Positions 33,093-44,258 of a stretch of 64,000 nucleotides of DNA are shown in pieces; position 1 is the first letter of the stretch, and each line of letters begins with the position of its first letter. This DNA is from Quercus robur (lineage: Eukaryota; Streptophyta; Magnoliopsida; Fagales; Fagaceae). The stretch spans positions 28,349,210 to 28,413,209 of the forward strand of contig NC_065544.1 in assembly GCF_932294415.1 (NCBI RefSeq), in the 5' to 3' direction. Made by a program: the position numbers and the translations under genes. The notes beneath the pieces were generated by a model. The model did no database searches. It had not been told where the DNA came from and saw only the letters and a list, made by a program, of their open reading frames with translations.

Positions 33093-33257
33093 TTGGAACT
33101 TCATTTTTGCAAAATCAAATTTTCAGGTACATCTCGATTGCTTTAAAATCAAGTTGTAGGTCACATTGACTAAAGCTGGCAATGGCTGATGTGGCAATTT
33201 CAAAAAAAAAAAAAAAAATCCTAATTGGAACTCGTTTTTATCAAAATCGAGTTGAAA
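33093..33257. other. Debris with CTCGA words
   Basis: Two related words (TTGGAACTTCATTTTTGCAA and TTGGAACTCGTTTTTATCAA) frame this stretch. The same kind of DNA resumes at 33957 (AAACTCGAGTC) after the MITE. It resembles the CTCGAG-rich MITE cores at 9.5 and 47.6 kb. Confidence 0.4.
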
Positions 33258-33487
33258 GGTCCGTTTGGTTGGAGAAATGAAAAAGTAGGAGGATAGAAAA
33301 TAGGGAGAGGATGGAACATAGGGAGAATAGAAGAGATTTTAGTTTCCCTCATTTGTGTTTGGTTGGGACATGGAAAAGTGAAATGATGGAAAATGTAGTT
33401 TGTATAAATTTACTCTCATGTCCCTATTAGATAAAAGAAGTAATAAATTATATTTTTATCACAAATTTATAAATATATATATATATA

Positions 33488-33521
<34 letters not shown>

Positions 33522-33955
33522 AGAACCCAAAAACTATTATCAAAAAAAAAAAAAAAAAAAAAAAAATGAGGGAAACAGGAAACAAAAATATAAAATGGAT
33601 GGAAAAAAAAGCAACAACAACAACAACAAATGAGAAGTCAAAAGTGAAGTTGGTTGGGGAAATTAATAAGAACGTTGCACAGAGAAGTTAGTGAACTTTG
33701 CACAGTAAAGAAAACAGAGGAGAAAAACCAAAAAAGGTAAGGAGAAGAACGTTGCAGTGAGGGACATTTTTGTTCAAATAACCGGTCCAATTTTCTCCCC
33801 ATTTTGGGGAAATTACAGTTTGGTGGGCCCAAAGAGAAAATGCATGGGCCCCACCAAAATTTTTTCATCCTTTCTCTCCTTACCAAACAACACCAAATGC
33901 TATTTCTCTCCTTTCTTTTCTATCCTCCCTAGTCCACCTCCAACCAAATGTAGCC
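33258..33955. mobile_element. MITE with GGTCCGTTTGGTTGGAG ends
   Basis: The left end GGTCCGTTTGGTTGGAG and right end CTCCAACCAAATGTAGCC form imperfect inverted repeats around 698 bp. The first ~170 bases match, in reverse orientation, the right part of the element at 49.0-49.7 kb (AGGATAGAAAAT, TTTGTTTGGTTGGGA-like words). It contains a long (TA)n run (33474-33520) and an A-run. No ORF. Target duplication not clear. Confidence 0.65.
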
Positions 33956-34544
33956 TAAGGAAACTCGAGTCATCTATGAACTATTTGTGCCTACTATTCA
34001 AATTATCTGAACAGAACTTGACTTAAATGAACTAGAGTTTAAACCAAATGTCCCTATTTCAACCAAAGTTGTCAAAAAATCAGTCAGAGCTTCCCCAACA
34101 ACATTGGCAAACACAAAATCCTCTCTATTTTAGAGAGTCTAACCACAAAATGATGCTCTAATAGCCTCTCTAAAATGCAAAAACTTTTTATGAACAGTCA
34201 CTCTCTTTGCCTGGAGTGCTACTATTCATTAGCAAAAAAATTAAACAAAATAAAAAACAACCGATTAAAATATTCATCTTTTATCTCAACAGCTACAAAT
34301 CAACCCACCTCCTTTCTCTCTCAAACGTCTCCAAACTCAAGGGGGAGGTAAACCAGTTAGCATACACTTGGCAGTGGGGAGGAGGACGAGCAGTAAAGGG
34401 GTCAATGCAAAGTTGCACAGTTAACACCAATCTCCACTGCTTTTGTCCTTAGGGCAACTCACTCTCGGGTTTTGGCTGATCGCAACTGGCCTTCGCAGCA
34501 GCGATCTTTCTCTATCTCTCTCTCTCTCTCTCAACAAGTTTTGC
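33956..34544. other. Spacer between two MITEs
   Basis: No coding signal on either strand. A CT microsatellite (34508-34531) abuts the next element. Confidence 0.4.
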
Positions 34545-35524
34545 CCTATGTTCCACGAACAGAGACACGAGTATGGGTACGATATGAGTATGAGGGTACA
34601 ACATTTTTTGAAAAATTAGGGTACGGCATGTTTGAGGTACGGCTATTAATTAATTAATTAATATTTATTTTTAGTTATATTTTAAATATTTTTGGACATA
34701 ATTTATATTTATTTTAAGATTTAAAATTATTAAAACCTATCAATCAATTTTTTGGTACTTATTTTACCTACAATGTTTCAATTTAATAAATATAAAAAAT
34801 AAAAAAAAAATTATATCACAGCAATAATACATAACCAAAATTTTTTTTTTACCAAATGATATTTCAACTTAATAAATACTAAATAGACAAATTGCTCACA
34901 GCCAGCCAGCAAGTCACAACAAATAAAATAAGCCACTACAAGTGCTAAGCTAAACAACAAAACAAATAAATAAATAAACAGGTCACAACTACAAAATTAC
35001 AAATGCTAAATGACAGGTCACAACGAAAGTAAAAAAAACAAGAGAGAAAATCCAAACGCAGAAAACCAAAATAAAAAAGGAAAGAAAGAAGAGAAAACCC
35101 AAGTTGATCGCCAGACCCAGGGCCAAAGGGTGAGAGAGAAACAAACCGGCAGAGCCTTGGTGACAACGGAGGGGCTTCATCGTCACCAATCTACATCGGA
35201 GGTGCTTCATTGGTTGCCGATCTATGCAAGAGGGCAAACCAAGAGGGAAACGTGAGAGGGAGGCTAAGAGAGTAAGAGAAGGCTGAAGGCTTTTCGTTTG
35301 ATCGATGGTCAGTAATGGTCCAGGTGTAAAAATCCAGTTTTTTTTACACTATCCCATGTCCAGGACGTACCTAGTGTGCCTCGAATGTGTCCACGACGTA
35401 CCAAAAAAAAAACAATTTTTTTTAATCTCTAGGTACGCGCTAGGTATGTTTTTTTAGGTGTCTTACCAGTACCCATGTCCAACACGAGTACTTGGCCAAA
35501 TTTGGTGTGTCCATGAAACATAGG
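34545..35524. mobile_element. Inverted-repeat DNA element, hAT-like
   Basis: The left end CCTATGTTCCACGAAC and the right end (reverse complement CCTATGTTTCATGGAC) are inverted repeats. Similarity continues inward (ACACGAGTATGGGTAC against ACTCGTGTTGGACATGGGTA). CT microsatellites lie on both sides and obscure any target duplication, although TTTTG appears at both edges. The 980-bp interior has no transposase ORF and includes repeated GGTACG/CGTACC words near the ends. Confidence 0.55.
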
Positions 35525-36323
35525 TTTTGTCTCTTGCGATCTCTCTCTCGCTCTCTCTCTCTCTCTCTCGACTATTTTTGTGTTTGAGTCTCTCTCTCTA
35601 TGCAACATGGAAAAATGTGAAGTAAATAAAATGGTTGTGGTTGAATAATAAATTAGGAGTGAAAATGTGTGGTATTTATAATTATAATGAACAGTTGAGT
35701 TAATCCCTTGGTGCTTAAATGTGTGGTCTTTAAAATTAGATAGGTTTTTTATTTTGAGAAAAAATAGAAAGGGGGCATTATAAGTTAGTAAATAATAATA
35801 ATAATAATAATAATCTAAAAAATTAGAACTAAGCAACAATTAATGATTTTTTATTAAAAATTTAATGGATAAATAAATTTCAAATCAAATTACATAGATT
35901 TAATAAATGAAAATTAATGTGAACATGAAAAATATGACCATTAAAAAAAAAAACTGTTGGAAAATATGTTGAAAGTTTTGAAAATATTATTGCTGGGAGA
36001 TTTAAAAGTAAGCTGGAGGGGAATTTGAAAAATATTGTAGTTGGGAATGGATAAAGGAAGAATAAAGGAAGATTAAAGAAAGAATGAAGAAATAGTATTT
36101 TAATGGGATAGAGAAATGAGAGTCTGTTAGAAAGTGTATTTGAAAAAGAAAGTAGGCAAAAGGCAAAAGTATCCAAACAATACAAAAAATTGGAGAAGCT
36201 GTTGAAGATACTCAAATAATATTGCTACTTTCATTATTTGTTTGAAAGTAGTTGATCAATGAAAACCAATGCTTCACACATGTTGGATTTTAATGTAACC
36301 CCTCAACACCAAACAACACCATA
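35525..36323. other. AT-rich spacer left of the copia element
   Basis: CT microsatellite (35540-35570), an (AAT)n run (35787-35812) and A/T-rich DNA. No coding signal on either strand. Confidence 0.45.
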
Positions 36324-36328
36324 ACAAG

Positions 36329-36441
36329 TGTTGTTGATTGTGGAAGTGTTTTAGGGTTTTAATTAGTCAACCTTAACACACAAATTATTATTTATATATA
36401 AAGTACATGATATTACTGTTTTGCCCCTCTTACTCATAACA
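36329..36441 (-). repeat. 3' LTR of the copia element
   Basis: Begins TGTTGTTGATTGTGGAAG and ends TACTCATAACA on the plus strand; nearly the same as 45782-45894. A polypurine tract (reverse strand AAGGGGGAG) adjoins it at 36442-36450. Confidence 0.93.
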
Positions 36442-36448
36442 CTCCCCC

Positions 36449-37000
36449 TTAAGCTAGAGAGTATATATCATACAATCCTAGCTTGTTACATAATAAACCC
36501 AAACGACTCTTACATAAAGCTTTAGTAAACATATCAGCAATTTGGACTCTTGTAGAAACATATGAAGTAGCAATTACACCAACTTCTACTTTCTCCCGAG
36601 TAATATGACAATCTACTTCAATATGCTTGGTTCGCTCATGGAACACAGGATTGGAGGCAATGTAAATTGCTACTTGATTATTACAATGCATAGTCATAGG
36701 CAGCTTCACAACGAATCTTAATTCCTCAAGCAAATGCTTAATCCACATAAGCTCACATGATGTGTGTGCCATGGCTCTATACTTAGCCTCTGCACTAGAC
36801 CTGGTAACAACAGTTTGTTTCTTATTTCTCCAAGTAATCAGATTTCCTCCCAGAAAAGTGCAATACCCAGTAGTGGATTTTCTATCTAACAATGATCCAG
36901 CCGAGTGTAGGCTTCTACCCGTAGGTGACCATTAGCTTTATACAGAAGACCATGGCTTGGATGTGCTTTAAGATACCTCACAATTCGAATAACTGCCTCC
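36449..37000 (-). pseudogene. pol: copia RNase H
   Basis: The reverse strand encodes the copia RNase H end: DRKSTTGYCTFLGGNLITW, SSAEAKYRAMAHTSCELMWI (with the catalytic Glu), MHCNNQVAIYIASNPVFHER (Asp replaced by Asn-Asn around the usual CDN/CDS site), and VSTRVQIADMFTKAL. The segment just upstream (LKAHPSHGLLYKANGHLRV) is separated by a stop at about 36895. RNase H would trim the RNA template during reverse transcription. Confidence 0.88.
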
Positions 37001-38160
37001 CAATGTGGAAGGTGAGGATCTTTCATAAACTAGCTCAAAACACTAACTACAAATGATATATCTAGGCAAGTAATTGTGAGACAATTTAGTTTACCAACCA
37101 AACAACGATATCTCTCAGGATTAGATAACAGCTCCCCCTGATCTTCATACAATTTGACATTAGGATCCATAGGAGTCTCCACTAGTTTAGATCCTAACAA
37201 GCTAGTTTCTTCCAAAATATCCAACACATACTTCCTCTATGATAAACTGATGCCTTCTTTAGATCGTGATACCTCAATATCCAAGAAATAACGAAGTTTA
37301 CCCAGATCCTTAGTTCAAAAAGAGTTTTGAAGGTATATTTTCAAATCATCAATACCCTGCTTGTCATCTCTAGTAATTATAATATCATCAACATGTACTA
37401 TCAACAAAATCTTTCCTCTATCAGAGGTATGAGAAAACACAGAGCGATCAGAGTGTCAACGTCGCAATCCAAACTTTAACACTATTTCACTGAATATACC
37501 AAAACAATCTCTAGGAGATTGTTTAAGACCATAGATGGCCTTATGCAACCTACACACTTTTCCAGACTCCCCCTAAGCAACAAACCCCAGTAGTTGCTCC
37601 ATATACACCTCTTCCTTCAAATCGCCATTCAAGAAGGCATTTTTAACATCTAACTAAAATAATGGCCAACACAAATTAGCAGCCAAGGAGATCAAAATCC
37701 GGACAGAAGAAATTTTAGCTACAAGTAAGAATGCCTTGGCATAGTCAACACTGTATGTCTGGGTATACCCTTTGGCAACCAAGCGAGCCTTCAAACGCTC
37801 AATAGAACCATTAGGCAAATACTTCACAGTATACACCCAACGACAACCAACAATAGTTTTCCCTAGAGGACGAGTAACTAAAGACCAAGTAGCATTTTTA
37901 GACAAGGTAGACATTTTTGTCTCCATAGCAGATTTCCAACCAGAGATGGACATAGCCTCTTGAACAGACTTAGGAACAACAGTAGAATTCAAGGATGTGG
38001 TAAAGACATGAAGAGATGAAGACAAGTGACCATAAGAGACAAACTGAGAGATAGGGTGAGAGGTACAAGAACGCTTACCTTTGCGCAAAGCAATTGGAAG
38101 AGAGGTAGGCTCAGGAGTCGGATCACTAGGCGGGGTAGAGGTCTCTGTTGGAGGTTTTTG
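37001..38160 (-). pseudogene. pol: copia reverse transcriptase
   Basis: Read from right to left: AMETKMSTLSKNATWSLV, GCRWVYTVKYLPNGSIERLK, ARLVAKGYTQTYSVDYAKAF, LDVKNAFLNGDLKEEVYM, then the catalytic LLIVHVDDIII box (VDD intact), DLGKLRYFLDIEVSRSKEGI and ETPMDPNVKLYEDQGELL. All are typical of copia reverse transcriptase. At least five stops (for example near 37310, 37465, 37575 and 37655) interrupt a mostly constant frame, so decay is by point mutation rather than by large rearrangement. Confidence 0.9.
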
Positions 38161-38910
38161 CTAATGACAATATACCTGGAGTGGTTTCTGAGGAGATTCA
38201 ATAGGAGACACAGGTGGTAGGAAAGGAAGACAAGGAGGAGAACTGTCACTAGCAACTAAAGGAGATAAATAGGACTGAGATTCATCAAATGTGACATCAG
38301 CACTAATAAAACGACGCCAAAGTGTAGGTGAGTAACATCGATATCCTTTCTGAGTACGAGAATACCCAAGAAAAACACATTTAATGGATCTAGGATTGAG
38401 TTTGTCACTCCCTGGACCTAAGATATGAACATAGCACACATAACCAAAGATCTTAGGAGGTAGATGAAACAAAGGTGCATTAAGAGAAAGCATTGTATAA
38501 GAGATCTGACCACCTAGAACAGTGGAAGGCATATGATTAATTAGGTGACAGGCAGTGAGAACAGCATCACTCCAATATGATTTGGGAACATGCACATGAA
38601 ACTTTAAGGCATGAGTGACCTCTAACAAATGACGCATTTTGCGTTCAGCAACACCATTTTGTTGTGGAGTATCAGGGCATGAAGATTGGTGAATTATACC
38701 ATGATCATCAAAAAATTGAGACAAAGATGTATGAAAATATTCACGACCATTATCAAACGGAAAAATACGAAGTGAAGCATTAAACTGAGTCTTTATTTCC
38801 ATATAAAATGATTTAAAAATTGGGTACAATTCAGACCGTTCTTTCATAAGATAAAGCTAGGTGACTCTAGAATAATCAACAACAAAAATGACAAAATATC
38901 TAAATCCCAA
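38161..38910 (-). pseudogene. int: copia integrase, C-terminal two thirds
   Basis: Starting at the LINE junction the reverse strand reads LGFRYFVIFVVDYSRVT, then MKERSELYPIFKSFYMEI, FPFDNGREYFHTSLSQFF (the catalytic D in FDNG, normally SDNG), SCPDTPQQNGVAERKMRHLL (the catalytic E) and FGYVCYVHILGPGSDKLNPR, ending in a Ser/Pro-rich tail. This is the copia integrase core plus C-terminal region. One stop sits near 38857. Integrase would insert the element DNA into the chromosome. Here it is separated from its N-terminal third by the LINE. Confidence 0.9.
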
Positions 38911-38981
38911 TAATGAAACTTAACCACGTTTTTCAGTCTCTATGGATACAATGCTAAGTATTACCTCTCTCGCTTGCAACG

Positions 38982-39897
38982 TTGCTCAGCCAAGTGTCTC
39001 GGGTTTGGTTCCTGGGTCTGGGTCTTCAACGCCTCATCCTTTCATTGCATGCGACAGATTTTGGGCGTCCTTCGTTGCTCTCTAGTAAGCTACCAGATCA
39101 GCCACCTCTATTCACACAAAAGGTGGGTATTAGCATTCTGACGAGTGACGCAGTAGGAATGGGGTCAGAAGAGGGGAGTAGTGAGACTTCACCACACGAT
39201 TTTGGTCCTACAATCAGTGATTTTGTTGGTGATTTGAGCAAAACATGGGGCATTTCTAAGGATTGGATGCTCGAACTTCGGGACAGGAGGAAATTAGTTA
39301 TTCCGCTTTCCGCATGCCGTTCTTCTGAATCCGTGTCGGAACAGACCGCTTCGGAGGGTGTAGTTAATCCAGGTTTGGTCTTCTCTTTTTAATGAGGGAC
39401 AAATTATTAGTTAGGCTCCTGAGTGTGATGGTGTTGGGAACTCAGTTGTCTCTAATTTTGGGTCAGAGGGTGAGGCTTGGGACTTTGATGAGAGGCTGTT
39501 GGATTGGGAACATTTAGGCGAACCATTAGAAGTGGCACCTCTGGCGATGGATAATTCAATGGTTACAGAGATTACTAAAGTTGAGGAGATAGGGTGTAAG
39601 AGGGATGTAGATTACACCAAGTTGTCACAATGGATAACTAATAGAATTAAAGCTTTCCAGAAATCTATTGGGACTTCGCTTAAGGGTTTTGAAGAACAAG
39701 TTACAGGTTTGCTCTTAGCTTTAGAAGCTCGAAGAAATAAGCGAATGCTTGATGTAGCTTCTAAGAGGAAGATGGGTAAGGCTGGGCACAAAGGGCATCA
39801 TGAATTAAAGAGTTTAATGAGTTCATGGGGTGATGAGAATGAGTCAAAAAGGAACAGGAATGCTAGTAGGGATCGGCCTGTTGTAGTGCATCAATGA
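38982..39897 (+). pseudogene. LINE ORF1 remnant
   Basis: Two open pieces (38982-39392 and 39499-39897), separated by stops around 39390-39415, cover the usual place of LINE ORF1, the RNA-binding protein of the retrotransposition particle. The first contains SPHDFGPTISDFVGDLSKTW and the second DYTKLSQWITNRIKAFQKS with a helical, basic C-terminus (RNKRMLDVASKRKMGK). No zinc knuckle is visible. The second piece ends at TGA 39895-39897, which overlaps the ATG of ORF2 at 39894. The assignment rests on position more than on motifs. Confidence 0.55.
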
Positions 39898-41180
39898 ATT
39901 TGAGAATTGTTTCATGGAATGTGAGAGGGTTGAATGAGCAGGATGAGAGACTTCAGGTCAGAAATTTGATCCGTAAGTGGAAAGTAGATGCTGTTTATCT
40001 ACAAGAAACTAAGATGGAGTTTATTAATAGAGGTGTCATTTGTAGTTTGTGGGGAGGTCAACATGTAGATTGGCTTTACTTAGGCTCTTTGGGTGCTTCA
40101 GGTGGGGTTTTATTGATGTGGGACAACAGGGTTGTGGATAAGGTAGAGAAAGCAGTGGATCGTTTCTCTGTCTCTTGTAAATTCAAAAATATGGTGGATC
40201 ATTTTGTTTGGGCTTTCACTGGTGTTTATGGTCCCAATAGTGATAGAGACAGAAGTTTCTTATAGGAGGAGTTAGCTGGCCTTCGTAGTTGGTGGGATGT
40301 GCCTTGGTGTGTGGGAGGTGATTTTAATGTGATGCGGTTTCCTTCTAAACGTTCAGGTTCTGCAAATTTCACTTTAGCTATACATCAGTTTTTAGCTTTT
40401 ATCTCTGAGCAAATCCTTATTGACTTGCCTTTGGTTGGGGGGAGTTTCACTTGGTCTAATTCTAGAGAGGTTGCTTCAAGATCTAGATTGGATAGGTTTC
40501 TAGTGTCAACAGATTGGGAGGAGAAATTTCCATCTGTTTGTCAACGCCATCTATCTAGGTTGCTTTTGGATCATTTTCCTATCCTTCTTGAGGGTAGGAA
40601 TTTACATGGAGACAAAAAACCTTTTAGGTTTGAGAACATATGGTTAAAGGACGAGGGATTCTTGGAAAGGTTGAGTTCATGGTGGGAGTCCTATTATTTC
40701 CAAGGAACTCCTAGTTTTGCTTTGGCTAACAAACTGAAGTTGTTGAAATTGGATTTAAAAAGATGGAATGTGGAGGAGTTCGGCAATATGGGTCTGCAGT
40801 ATTTATGGAAGGAGTTTAATGCGTTGGAAGTTATCGAAGATGACCAAGTTCTTTTAGCGGAGGAAAATAATGATAAGGATCGAATTCGTGGAGAGCTAGA
40901 AAAAACAACTTTGTTGGAAGAAATTTGCTGGAGGCAGAAATCTAGGGCTCTTTTTCTTAGAGAGGGAGATAGGAACACAAAAAATTTTCATCGTATTGCA
41001 AATTCGCATACAAGACACAATACTATTGATAGGCTTATGGTGGATGGAGAGCTAGCTACAGATCAAGGGATCATTGAGTGGTGCATTAGTCATTTCTATA
41101 GGCAGTTGTACACAGAGAATGAGGTCCACAGACCTCTTTTGGATGAGGTTTTTCTAGAATTTCTGAGGAAGATGCCACTT
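39894..41180 (+). pseudogene. LINE ORF2, endonuclease domain
   Basis: The frame begins at ATG 39894 with LRIVSWNVRGLNEQDERL, the start of the L1 apurinic-type endonuclease, followed by VDAVYLQETKMEFI (catalytic Glu in LQETK), TGVYGPNSDRDR, WCVGGDFNVMRFPSKRSG (GDFN), GSFTWSNSREVASRSRLDRF and LLLDHFPILLE (the SDHxP box with S replaced by L). One in-frame TAG (40263-40265) interrupts it. Downstream, WRQKSRALFLREGDRNTKNF is the standard linker to the reverse transcriptase. The domain would nick target DNA to start reverse transcription. Confidence 0.92.
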
Positions 41181-43500
41181 GGTTGGACAGACCTTTTGAT
41201 GAGGAAGAAGTATTTGGAGTGGTCCAAGATTTCAATGGTGATAAAGCGCCAGGTCCAGATGGTTTTACAATGGCATTTTTCCAGTCTTGTTGGTGCTTGG
41301 TGAAATCAGATATTATGAAGGTGTTTCATAATTTTCATGCCCACGCTGTGTTTGAAAAGAGCCTCAATGCTACTTTTCTTGCTCTCATTCCAAAGAAAAT
41401 TGATGTTGTGGATGTCAAAGACTTTTGGCCTATTAGTTTGGTGGGAGGGTTGTACAAGATTATTGCTAAGGTGTTAGCCAATCGAATGCGTAGGGTGGTT
41501 CACGGCCTTATTTCTGAATTTCAGAATGCCTTTGTGAAAGGTAGACAAATTTTAGATTTTGTCCTTATTGTTTCTGAGTGTTTAGATAGTCGATTGAAGG
41601 CAGAGGTTCCGGGGGTGCTATGCAAACTGGATATTGAGAAAGCATATGATCATGTGAATTGGAAGTTTCTCATGTTTCTGTTACAGTAGTGTGGCTTTTC
41701 TGAGAAGTGGAGAAGGTAGATTAGGTGTTGTATATCAACTGTTAAATTCTCATTTTGATCAATGGTAGCCCTTCTGACTTTTTTGGGAGTTCTAGAGGAC
41801 TTCGGTAAGGTGACCCTTTATCCCCTTTTCTCTTTGATACTATCGTAGAGGCCTTGAGCCGTACGTTGGTTGCAGCTACTGCAGCAGGGCAGTTTTCGAG
41901 CTTCACAGTGGGGAATGTGACTGGTTCCTTGATGACGATGTCTCACCTTTTGTTCGTGGATGACACACTTGTTTTCTGTGATGCTGATAGCAATCATATA
42001 ACAGCTTTGCGTGGGATTCTCTCTAGATTTGAGGAGATGTCAGGGCTAAAAATTAATTTAGGAAAGTCTGAATTGGTTCCAGTTGGGGATGTGCCTAATC
42101 TTCATGAGCTAGTGGAGATTTTGGGCTGTAGGGAGTCGACTATTCCGCTGAAATATTTAGGTCTTCCGTTGGGTACTTCTTTTAAAGATAAGACAATTTG
42201 GAATCCTATTTTGGAGAAGATGGAGCGAAGGCTAGCTGGTTGGAAGAGGTTGTATTTATCTAAGGGGGGTAAGGTTACCCTTATTAAGAGTACTCTCTCT
42301 AGCCTACCTACATATTTCCTTTCTCTTTTCCCTATCCCAGTCAAGGTGGCTAAGAGGATGGAGAAATTACAAAGGGACTTCCTTTGGACTGGTATGGGGG
42401 ACGAGTGTAAGATTCACTTAGTAAATTGGTCTAAGATATGTAGGCCAATGAAGTTTGGAGGGATAGGCATTAGGTGTTTGAGAAGGTTTAATTTTGCCTT
42501 ATTAGCCAAATGGTTGTGGCACTATGGTTTGAAGAATGATGCCCTTTGGAGAAGGGTCATTGGGTCGAAGTATGGGAATGAGTGGGGTGGTTGGTGCACA
42601 AAATCTGTCTAGGGCATATGGTGTTTGTTTGTGGAAGTTCATTCGGAGTGGCGGGGGGAATTTTTCCAAGTTCATTCAGTATGAAGTGGGTGATGGAACT
42701 CGTGTGAAGTTTTGGGATGATGTGTGGTGTAGGGATCATCCTCTTAAGGAGGTGTTTCCAGATTTATATAATATTAGTAGGACAAGAGATGCTTCAATCT
42801 CAGAGTTTATGTGCTTTGTAAATGGGAGAGTTTCTTGGGACATTCAGTTTCGTCATTTAGTGAATGATCAAGAGTCACAATCTTTGGATTCGTTTATGGT
42901 TTTGATCTATTCCACAAAGGTGCAAGGTGTTGTTTCTGACAATCTTTGTTGGAAGCCAGCCAGCAGTCAAGGTTTCAAGGTGAGTGGGTATTATCATTCT
43001 ATTTCACCTTCTACTGGCATTTCTTTCCCTTGGAAAATGGTGTGGCAATTGAATGTTCCTCCTTGGGTAGCTTTTTTCTCTTAGACTGCGGCTTTAGGCA
43101 AGATTCTAACTATAGACAACCTTCGGAAGAGGCATTTTGTTATCCTTGAGTGGTGTTTTATGTGCAAAAGGTGTGGGGAATCTGTAGATCATCTCCTCCT
43201 TCACTATCCTATAACTTATGAGATGTGGAGTATGATCTTTTGCTTATTTGGTATTTGCTGGGTGATGCCTCAAAGGGTAGTGGATTTGTTGGATTGTTGG
43301 ACATGCAATTTCAGGCGTCATCATAATATAGTTTTTTGGAGGCTTTTGCTGCACTGTTTGATATGGTGTATCTGACGGGAACGGAATTCTAGAAGCTTTG
43401 AGGGTCGTGAATGGTCCATGATTGAGTTTAAGTCTTTCTTCTTTTTTACTCTTCTCGAATGGTGTCTTGTTTTCCCTTCCTGAGTTGCTAGATCTTTGTA
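41181..43500 (+). pseudogene. LINE ORF2, reverse transcriptase and zinc-knuckle tail
   Basis: After a frameshift at about 41180 the sequence reads [54 protein letters not shown] and [18 protein letters not shown]. Further shifts lead to [18 protein letters not shown] (catalytic FVDD in place of the usual FADD), [34 protein letters not shown] and [19 protein letters not shown]. The end carries the LINE zinc-binding tail (WKMVWQLNVPPWVAFF, CMCKRC-type FMCKRCGESVDHLLLHYP). Several stops and frame changes (about 41690, 41750, 42610, 43083) inactivate it. Confidence 0.92.
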
Positions 43501-43561
43501 ATTTGGTTTCTTGTTGTTTTTGCCTATAAAATAAAAAAAATTAAAAAAAATAAAATAAAAA

Positions 43562-43775
43562 AACCCAACAGCGAGGGAGTGTTTATTGGACCCCAAATAT
43601 CAGAATGAACTAAATGAAAAGGACTACTAAGACGACTCTCACGCCTAGAGGCAAAAGGCACTCCATGGTGTTTACCCAACTGACATGCTTCACATTGTAA
43701 AGACTCAATTTGACGACACGACAGAACTAATGACTTCAAATTCTTGAGAGATGGATGACCAAGGCAACAATGATG
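43562..43775 (-). pseudogene. int: copia GAG-pre-integrase and integrase N-terminus
   Basis: The reverse strand gives CRQIESLQCEACQLGKHHGV, PFASRRESRLSSPFHLVHSD and IWGPINTPSLLGF, the standard copia zinc-binding CxxC-x-L-G-K-H segment and the first catalytic Asp in HSDIWGP. The text stops exactly at the LINE junction; the remaining integrase resumes at 38910. An upstream His-rich part is not clear. Confidence 0.85.
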
Positions 43776-44258
43776 CTAAAGAGGCAAGATAGACAAATGA
43801 GAAGCCACTAAACGTGAAGAACCACGTCGATCCAAGTAATAAAGTCCACCAGCTTCATGCCCTCCACCAATAATCTTCCCTGTCTTAAGATCCTGAAAGA
43901 TACAATGAGCGGATAAAAAAATGGCAACAAATTTCAAAATTTTAGTAAGCTTACTAATTAACAAAAGGTTAAAAGGAAAATCAGGAACATATAAAACAGA
44001 AGAGAGAGAAAGATTAGGACTAAGATTGGCAATGCCCAAACCAAAAACTGTAGTGGCTGAGCCATTTGCCAATGTAACATTGGGAAGACTACTAGATTGC
44101 TCAAGGTCCGAGAGTAAACTTGAGGTACTTGTCATATGATCAATAGCACTTGAGTCAATGACCCAAGGGTCCTGAGTGGCAAGACAAGCAACGAAAGTAC
44201 CTAGTGGAGCCAAAGTAGCAGTAGAACCAAACCCAACAAAGTTGGAATGCAGAGACAA
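43776..44258 (-). pseudogene. pro: copia aspartic protease
   Basis: The reverse-strand frame contains PWVIDSSAIDHMTSTSSLL, the copia protease box normally W-x-x-D-S-G-A-x-x-H-M/I. The catalytic D-S-G reads D-S-S, so the essential Gly is replaced by Ser. It is followed by LANGSATTVFGLGIANL, LSSVLYVPDFPFNLLLISKL and IFQDLKTGKIIGGGHEAGGL, the last being the GAG-pre-integrase lead-in. The protease would process the Gag-Pol polyprotein. Confidence 0.88.

Larger units (their letters stand above)
38911..43574 (+). mobile_element. L1-type LINE inserted in the copia integrase
   Basis: A forward-strand LINE lies inside a reverse-strand copia. It ends in an A-rich tail (43527-43559). The copia sequence before and after it carries an imperfect 15-base repeat (38902-38916 and 43560-43574, 11 of 15 matching), the expected L1 target duplication. 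ORF1 remnants, an apurinic-type endonuclease, a reverse transcriptase and a zinc-knuckle tail follow in L1 order. The 5' end may be truncated because ORF1 is short and broken. The LINE must be younger than the copia insertion. Confidence 0.92.

Noticed and set aside
34945..35255. Overlapping open frames on both strands inside the 34.5-35.5 kb element
   Set aside because: Low-complexity Lys/Glu versus Phe/Leu composition, no motif, inside an inverted-repeat element.
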